Origin: Aspidiotus rigidus | Lineage: Eukaryota; Arthropoda; Insecta; Hemiptera; Diaspididae | DNA length: 64,000 nucleotides | Assembly: GCA_035079385.1 (NCBI GenBank) | Contig: JAVHKY010000024.1 | Coordinates: forward strand, 2,604,001-2,668,000 | Direction of reading: 5' to 3' | Shown here: positions 58,320 to 64,000 of the stretch, piece after piece | Layout: each line of letters begins with the position of its first letter | Numbering within the stretch: the first letter of the stretch is position 1 | Notes under the pieces: model-generated | What the model saw: only the letters and a program-made list of their open reading frames with translations | Databases searched by the model: none | What the model was told of the DNA's origin: nothing | Program-made: the position numbers and the translations under genes

Positions 58320-58758
58320 GTAAAATTTTTGGCAATTTCTTCGTAAATTATGAAGCTACAAAGCTGTATGTAAATAATAATAATATTTTATTACTTCTGA
58401 CACTCGTAGAGTAGATAAAAACGCTATGACTTTCGACGTACGAGTAATTAATAATATCAATTAATGTACGCAAATGAAACTGAATTCAACTGTTTTATCA
58501 CTAATTTTTTCTTTTTTTTTTACGTGTTTTGTTTGTTTTGTAATAAACGCTAGACAGAATGTACAGACGCAATGAAATTACGTGAGGAGGAAGGAGGGTG
58601 TTGAAACGAAGACTCGAAACGTATCAAAGATTCCCACTTCGGTACAATGTACGGATGGAAAGTGCGGGGAGGGGGCGGACCTCGGATCAAGGATTTGAAA
58701 AAATTTCTGAACGTGACCAAAGGTAACAGAGGGGGGCAAATTCTCCGATTGACTAGGG

Positions 58759-59112
58759 CAGGCCTGCTCAACCTTTTACGACTCGCGGGCCGCATCTGTG
58801 TCTCCCGAAATTTCCGCGGGCCGCAAATCGTTTACCTATATTTAATAACGATTTTATTGTAATGTAGAACGATAATTAAAGGGGAAATATTCCTGAACTC
58901 GCAGCTGAAAAAGAAAGACAGCCATCACATTGATTAGATTACTTTCCTATTTTTTCAGCATTATTTTTTTTCTATTTTTTTTTCATATATGTCTGCATGC
59001 ATTGAAAAAAAAAAAATCTTTGTATCCTACTTGCATTATGAAATCAAATCGTGTCATGAAATCGTAAGGTTTCTACTACATACTTTCGCGGGCCGCAGGT
59101 TGAGCAGGCTTG
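58759..59112. mobile_element. hAT-type MITE with perfect 8-bp target duplication
   Basis: Left end CAGGCCTGCTCAACCT, right end AGGTTGAGCAGGCTTG (15 of 16 paired). The flanking octamer GACTAGGG occurs at 58751-58758 and again at 59113-59120. Subterminal CGCGGGCCGCA occurs near both ends in inverted orientation. 354 bp, no coding capacity. An 8-bp duplication with CAGG... ends is diagnostic of hAT. Confidence 0.92.
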
Positions 59113-59154
59113 GACTAGGGGAACCTGAAAAATTTGCGACGGTGGCTGTAGGCT

Positions 59155-59260
59155 TCGGAGACTTGCTTCAGGGACTTGAGAAAAAATTACGGGTTCGTTA
59201 ACGGAGTTGACTGAGGAGTGCAGAAATCCTGTTTCATACATTGATGTTGTCATTTTTTTA
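59155..59260. mobile_element. CAGGGAACC-family end, degraded
   Basis: ACGGGTTCGTTAACGGAG then TTGACTGAGGAGTGCAGAAA and TCCTGTTTCATAC, a decayed match to the left end seen at 49748 and 61815. Confidence 0.4.
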
Positions 59261-59479
59261 TTCTTCTTCCATAAATAGAGTATTGTCGTAGGTCCATATT
59301 TTCTTCTTCCCGTCACTTCATAATGCTCAAAGAGTCCAAACTTCTTCATATTATCTTGAAGATATATGTATCATATGGTATCACTCGAAACTTAGAATTT
59401 TCAAAATCCTCATTCCACAAATTGTAGTGATAGATTGGCAGAAGAAGAAGTACGAAGCCTGAGGGAAAAAAGGGATAGT

Positions 59480-59735
59480 AACTAGGTGGAGGGGGGAAAG
59501 CGGCGAGCTTATGGGATGAAGCACAGAGAGAAGATGTATGAATATGAATTACCGTGCAGGTATTTTTGTGAAAAATCTCAAAACTGTGCACGCCATCCAC
59601 CAGCAATCGAGATAGATAGATCGAGAAGGTCACCACGAGAGTGACCGACTGTCAAGGAAAGTGAGAAAAAAGTGAAGAGCGGAAATGGAGCCGTTCCAGA
59701 GGCATAGGACATCGTCCACGTATATCAATGCCAAT
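59480..59735 (-). mobile_element. Penelope-like element fragment (RT)
   Basis: Minus strand: LIYVDDVLCLWNGS near 59720, then in another frame LLVDGVHSFEIFHKNT near 59590 and SSLCASSHKLAAF near 59520. Same order as RT box then post-RT block of family 2 but divergent, perhaps a third family. Confidence 0.65.
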
Positions 59736-59854
59736 AAACAATCCATGTAGGGAATGATCGATTGACTTTGATCTTTCTCGCTTCATTTGATTATGACCCG
59801 TAATGTAGCTTCCCTTATCTTACAAAAACATGCCTCGAAGTTCGAAATTTTTAA

Positions 59855-60160
59855 CAGGGAACCTGTTTTGGTGGGGCTTTTTGAGAAATTTGCCGTGCGC
59901 CGTCCAGCAAAAAACTTAGAAAAATTTCGACTCTCGAGCCATACATAATGGGAGAGAGACTTGGAAAAATTTCGGCTCTCGAGCTATATATGATAGGAGG
60001 AGTACTTAGAAAAATTTCGAATCTCGAGCTATATATGATAGGAGGGGGACTTGGAAATTTTCCAACTCCCTGTAGCTCGAGAGTCGAAATTTTTTCAAGT
60101 TTTTTGCTGGACGGCGCACGGTAAATTTCTCAAAAAGCCCCCCTTAAAACAGGTTCCCTG
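59855..60160. mobile_element. Palindromic CAGGGAACC element flanked by TTAA
   Basis: 306 bp. Left CAGGGAACCTGTTTTGGTGG then TTTTTGAGAAATTTGCCGTG; right is the reverse complement ending AAAACAGGTTCCCTG. TTAA lies immediately outside both ends (59851-59854 and 60161-60164), as for piggyBac or Kolobok target sites. The interior has GACTCTCGAGC repeats about 55 bp apart. No coding capacity. Confidence 0.75.
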
Positions 60161-60164
60161 TTAA

Positions 60165-60440
60165 AATTTCGACATCTCGAGCTATATATGTTATGAAAGG
60201 GACTTGGAATATATAGCTGGAGATTCGAGAAAAATGTAGACTCTCAAACTGTATCATAGTAGGCTTATAGTAAGTCTAGGCCTTCTTTATACTAGCTTTA
60301 TCTAGGTCTAGGCTTCCTTGAATTTTCAACACTAAATCCCATATGACTCCTAAAACAGGTTCCCTGCGTTCCTCGTTCAACTTCTTTAAGGAAGTCGTCG
60401 TTTTTATATTCACGTATATCGCAAAAATGTTATGAAACAA
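60165..60440 (-). mobile_element. CAGGGAACC-family fragment (left-type end)
   Basis: TCCTAAAACAGGTTCCCTGC at 60350, then CGTTCCTCGTTCAACTTC and GGAAGTCGTCGTTTTT near 60405. The interior GGCCTTCTTTATACTAGCTT (60280) matches the element in Penelope copy 3 in reverse. Confidence 0.65.
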
Positions 60441-60589
60441 TTTAGAGTAGAAATATATGTACAGCTGAGGCTGAACCGGTTCGATGTATTCGAACTAGTC
60501 GATTACAATTTTTAATCGTAGAGCACTTTTTCCACACTACGTATAATTTTATTAAGATTATCTTGAATGTCGCTCAGGTCTTGTAAGTC

Positions 60590-60661
60590 GGCCCGTTGGT
60601 CTAGGGGTATGATTCCTGCTTTGGGTGCAGGAGGTCCCGGGTTCAAATCCCGGACGGGCCC
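60590..60661 (+). tRNA. tRNA-Pro (anticodon UGG)
   Basis: 72 nt, same sequence as the other two copies, starting GGCCCGTTGGTCTAGGGGTA and ending ACGGGCCC. Anticodon TGG in loop TTTGGGT. TTTTTT follows within 10 bases. About 140 bp upstream and 240 bp downstream are homologous to the 58248 copy, so it duplicated as part of a segment of about 450 bp. Confidence 0.97.
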
Positions 60662-60904
60662 GTAAATTTTTTGCATTTTCTTCGTAAACTTAGCATTATT
60701 TTATTACTTTTGGTATCGGTGAAGTAAATAAAAACTTTTTTTGAGAGAGACGTTCCGATATTCTACGTACGAGTAGATAATATTAAATAATGTACGTAAA
60801 CGAAACTTATTTCAACTATTTCATTTCTAATTTTTCGTTTTGTGTGTTTTCTCTGCCTTGTAATAAACGATATAGGCAGAATGTACAGACGCAGTGGGGT
60901 CGCA

Positions 60905-61082
60905 GCTTCGACCATATATTACATGGACATGCCATACTGATAAGAAATCGAAAGTGAGAAACACCGAAAAGACCTTTTGTTATCATCTTTCATAAGATTA
61001 ACACTTCGTCACGTCTCACAATCGATTTGTTTGGCTTCACGTTCTTATCAGTATGGCATGTACATATAATATATGGTCGAAG
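60905..61082. mobile_element. Short palindromic MITE
   Basis: CTTCGACCATATATTACATG with CATGCCATACTGATAAGAA at the left (60905-60947) pairs with TTCTTATCAGTATGGCATG and ATAATATATGGTCGAAG at the right (61040-61082), about 40 bp per arm. No clear target duplication. Confidence 0.7.
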
Positions 61083-61810
61083 GGTCGGAGCAAATGTATG
61101 GAATGCGTCGAAAACTTCAATTTCTGAACGATATACGTATGAATAGGTAATTGTGGGAAGGGGCTGACGCTGATGAAGGACTTGGGATTGAGATAGTTCT
61201 TCTTGCAGGTTAATCTTTTATTCTTAATTCTTTTGACATTTTCATGTCTTTCATTTGAAGCCCCCGGAAAAATTCCAACTTTGCGAGTCTCTTCTCGTGG
61301 CTATTTCCCCTCCCCATCGCTAATCCGCTCTCCATGGCTACATATGCAACATTAATCCCAAAGCCAGTCGCGCCCAATCATCACAACCAATAGACACCGC
61401 ATTAAAGACATGAAATAATATGACCTTTATTTGGCTACGCCATCAGAAAATCTTTCTTTATTCCTAAGACATAGAAAATGGGACTTGAAAAATTCGTTGA
61501 AGGTAACTAGATAAGTAACAGGCAGGGGTGGGAACTTGGGTCTGCTTTACAGACTTGGGATCATTTTTAGAGCTATCCGAGGCAGAGAGGATTTTGACCA
61601 TTCAGTACCAAATTTAAGGTTCATCAACTGAGTTGATTGGGGGTTTTAATATCATATGGCTTGGAAGTCAAAATTTCCCCTAGTTCCAATCTTCACAACT
61701 CACACAGATTATCAATTGAAATTGTTTCATGACCACCGTTTTGTATATAGCGCAGAAGTTTAAAATTTTCAAGTAGGTCAGAGAGTCACAATTCCCATTC
61801 AGAACCAGAA
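61083..61810. other. No gene recognised
   Basis: Unassigned sequence. No domain, exon or tandem repeat seen. Confidence 0.4.
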
Positions 61811-62345
61811 TCAGCCGGTAAACTCGCGGGTTCTTTAACATAATTAAGAGAGGGGAGGCAGCGAACTAGTTTTATGGGGCATGTATATGATAGGAAGGGG
61901 ACTTAGAATACCTCAGAAGGACGTTCTGAGTCTTATGGTCTTTGAAGCGTTGCATATCCGCCTCCTTGAAGGGGGTAAGCCAATTAGTGTATGAAGCATT
62001 GCATAATTACTCGAAGGGCTATCTTTCAGGGTATGTACACCGACCACCGAGCTATATATGGTTCTTTAACGGAGTTGAACGGGGGATCTATGACGTCATC
62101 AGGTTGTGACGTCACAGGTCCGGACTGTAGAGCTGCATGTGACAGGTGAGGGATTGAAATATGGGGCAACGTGGGATCTGAAAATTGTAGATCGTGACGT
62201 CACAAGGCTAACCTTTGAGGTCATCCTATTGTGCCCGAACTTTGGAGCTATGTATGATAGGAGGGGAACTTGGAAAAAACTGATCTATGACGTCATCAGA
62301 TTGTGAAGTCACAACGACCCCCCTCCCCCTTAAAACAGGTTCCCT
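61811..62345. mobile_element. CAGGGAACC-family element with one 160-bp-type unit
   Basis: The left end AACTCGCGGGTTCTTTAAC and TAGTTTTATGGGGCATG (61813-61885) mirrors 12545-12640. It is followed by one unit related to the 11.7-12.5 kb array (ACGTTCTGAGTCTTATGG, GAAGCGTTGCATATC, TGAAGCATTGCATAATTAC). From 62090 TGACGTCA palindromes recur four times. The right end CCTTAAAACAGGTTCCC lies at 62328-62345. Confidence 0.55.
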
Positions 62346-62503
62346 TTTAAAATAGGTTTTCGATAGATTCAGTGAAAGGTGGCAAAAATAGAGGAATTGG
62401 GGGTGAAATTTTGGACGATGAGTGGATGACGAAGAGTTTTAATAAAGCGTCCCAAGAGGTACAAATTCCCCCAAAATGATTGGTCCTTGAATAAAATTTC
62501 CTT

Positions 62504-62526
62504 CCCCCCCCCCCCCCCCCCCCCCC
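62504..62526. repeat. Poly-C tract
   Basis: About 22 consecutive C residues. Confidence 0.95.
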
Positions 62527-62642
62527 GCCACAGGAAATTTTCTCTCTCAATACATGTAGGCATCAACCCCTTTACCATACGTTTCTTCGTATTGCTGTCT
62601 CTTATTTCCTATATCTCTTCCTTTTGATGTCTCAGATGGTCG

Positions 62643-63544
<902 letters not shown>

Positions 63545-63965
63545 TTTTTGTTTTATAATTAGAGAAGTTGGAAGAAATAGGTAGAAAGAGGGTAGTTGTG
63601 AGAATTGAAGATGATTTCGAAGTTGTTGTGGATAATGCGGAGGTTATAGATGAGGTAACGTTACAAGGGGAGCGTTTGTTTTGGAGGAGGGGACACGAGA
63701 AAAGATTTTGAACTGTGAGGTTATCTGAATGGCAGTCGTTACATGACGGAGGGTCGTGAAGATCTATGAAGAGGTGAGAGTGGGTGAGTTGGATATGGCC
63801 AATCCTAAGACCGTCGACAGGTTGACTTCTTCGTGGCGGGAGTTTCTATTTGAAGAGGACCAAGGAATAGGGAGGCTTTTTATTGATCTTAAATTGTTGT
63901 GGTACTGTTCTTTCCAAAAGTTATTCCAAATAGCAAGAATTTTGGAATTCTAGTATTTTTGAAGG
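63545..63965 (-). mobile_element. I-like LINE, C-terminal end of ORF2 (broken)
   Basis: The minus strand encodes KQYHNNLRSIKSLPIPWSSS then NRNSRHEEVNL near 63830, and a decayed RLRIGHT-like segment near 63790. It lines up with the end of the copy at 3890-5120 (PWSSLNRNSRR there). Downstream sequence is a tail without poly-A. The 5' part may lie beyond the window edge. Confidence 0.6.
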
Positions 63966-64000
63966 TCATATACGTATACTGGTGAATGAGCTGGATTATT

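Overview
The window looks like eukaryotic nuclear DNA from an arthropod, most likely an insect. It is AT-rich and has spliced exons with consensus splice sites. Most of it is recognisable or decayed transposable elements: R1-like and I-like LINEs, Penelope-like elements with GIY-YIG nucleases, and a DIRS-like element. There are also MITEs, foldback elements, satellites and tRNA genes. I see no bacterial operons, CRISPR array or rRNA. The order cannot be settled from the sequence alone.

Host genes are sparse. Two 99-bp phase-0 exons on the + strand (2142-2240 and 43255-43353) each encode exactly one 33-residue ankyrin repeat. They probably belong to one ankyrin-repeat gene with an intron of about 41 kb. 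Inside that intron, on the opposite strand, is a compact three-exon gene (22499-23414) for a small secreted helical protein of about 190 residues. Three near-identical tRNA-Pro(UGG) genes lie at 55348, 58248 and 60590, each in a copy of a longer duplicated segment.

Layout. 0-1 kb: R1-like LINE. 2-3 kb: ankyrin exon. 3-5 kb: GTCGA-rich repeat and I-like LINE. 6-7.7 kb: palindromes and an unidentified broken coding stretch. 10-14.5 kb: I-like LINE, a roughly 160-bp tandem repeat, GTCGA-rich repeat and a deleted Penelope copy. 16.6-20 kb: a 26-bp satellite interrupted by three MITEs whose target duplications can be read directly. 20.5-21.1 kb: DIRS-like fragment. 22.5-23.4 kb: secreted-protein gene. 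24.5-26 kb: a roughly 70-bp tandem repeat carrying TGACGTCA. 26.2-30.6 kb: nested foldback complex. 33.9-36.1 kb: tRNA-derived SINE and a Drosophila-FB-style foldback. 36.4-41.6 kb: two Penelope copies of family 1. 43.3 kb: ankyrin exon. 44.8-52.1 kb: three Penelope copies of family 2, the last broken by two insertions. 54-55 kb: foldback. 55.3-61 kb: tRNA-Pro copies, a head-to-head R1 rearrangement, a hAT MITE with a perfect 8-bp duplication, and a palindromic element flanked by TTAA. 62.6 kb: long (CT)n. 63.5 kb to the end: I-like LINE.

The elements are nested within one another, so relative ages can be read. Foldbacks and the CAGGGAACC element sit inside Penelope copies, and MITEs sit inside the satellite. 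Only the ankyrin exons, the secreted-protein gene and the tRNAs look under coding or structural constraint. Every TE reading frame is broken or truncated; the longest uninterrupted stretch is 241 codons in a Penelope copy.
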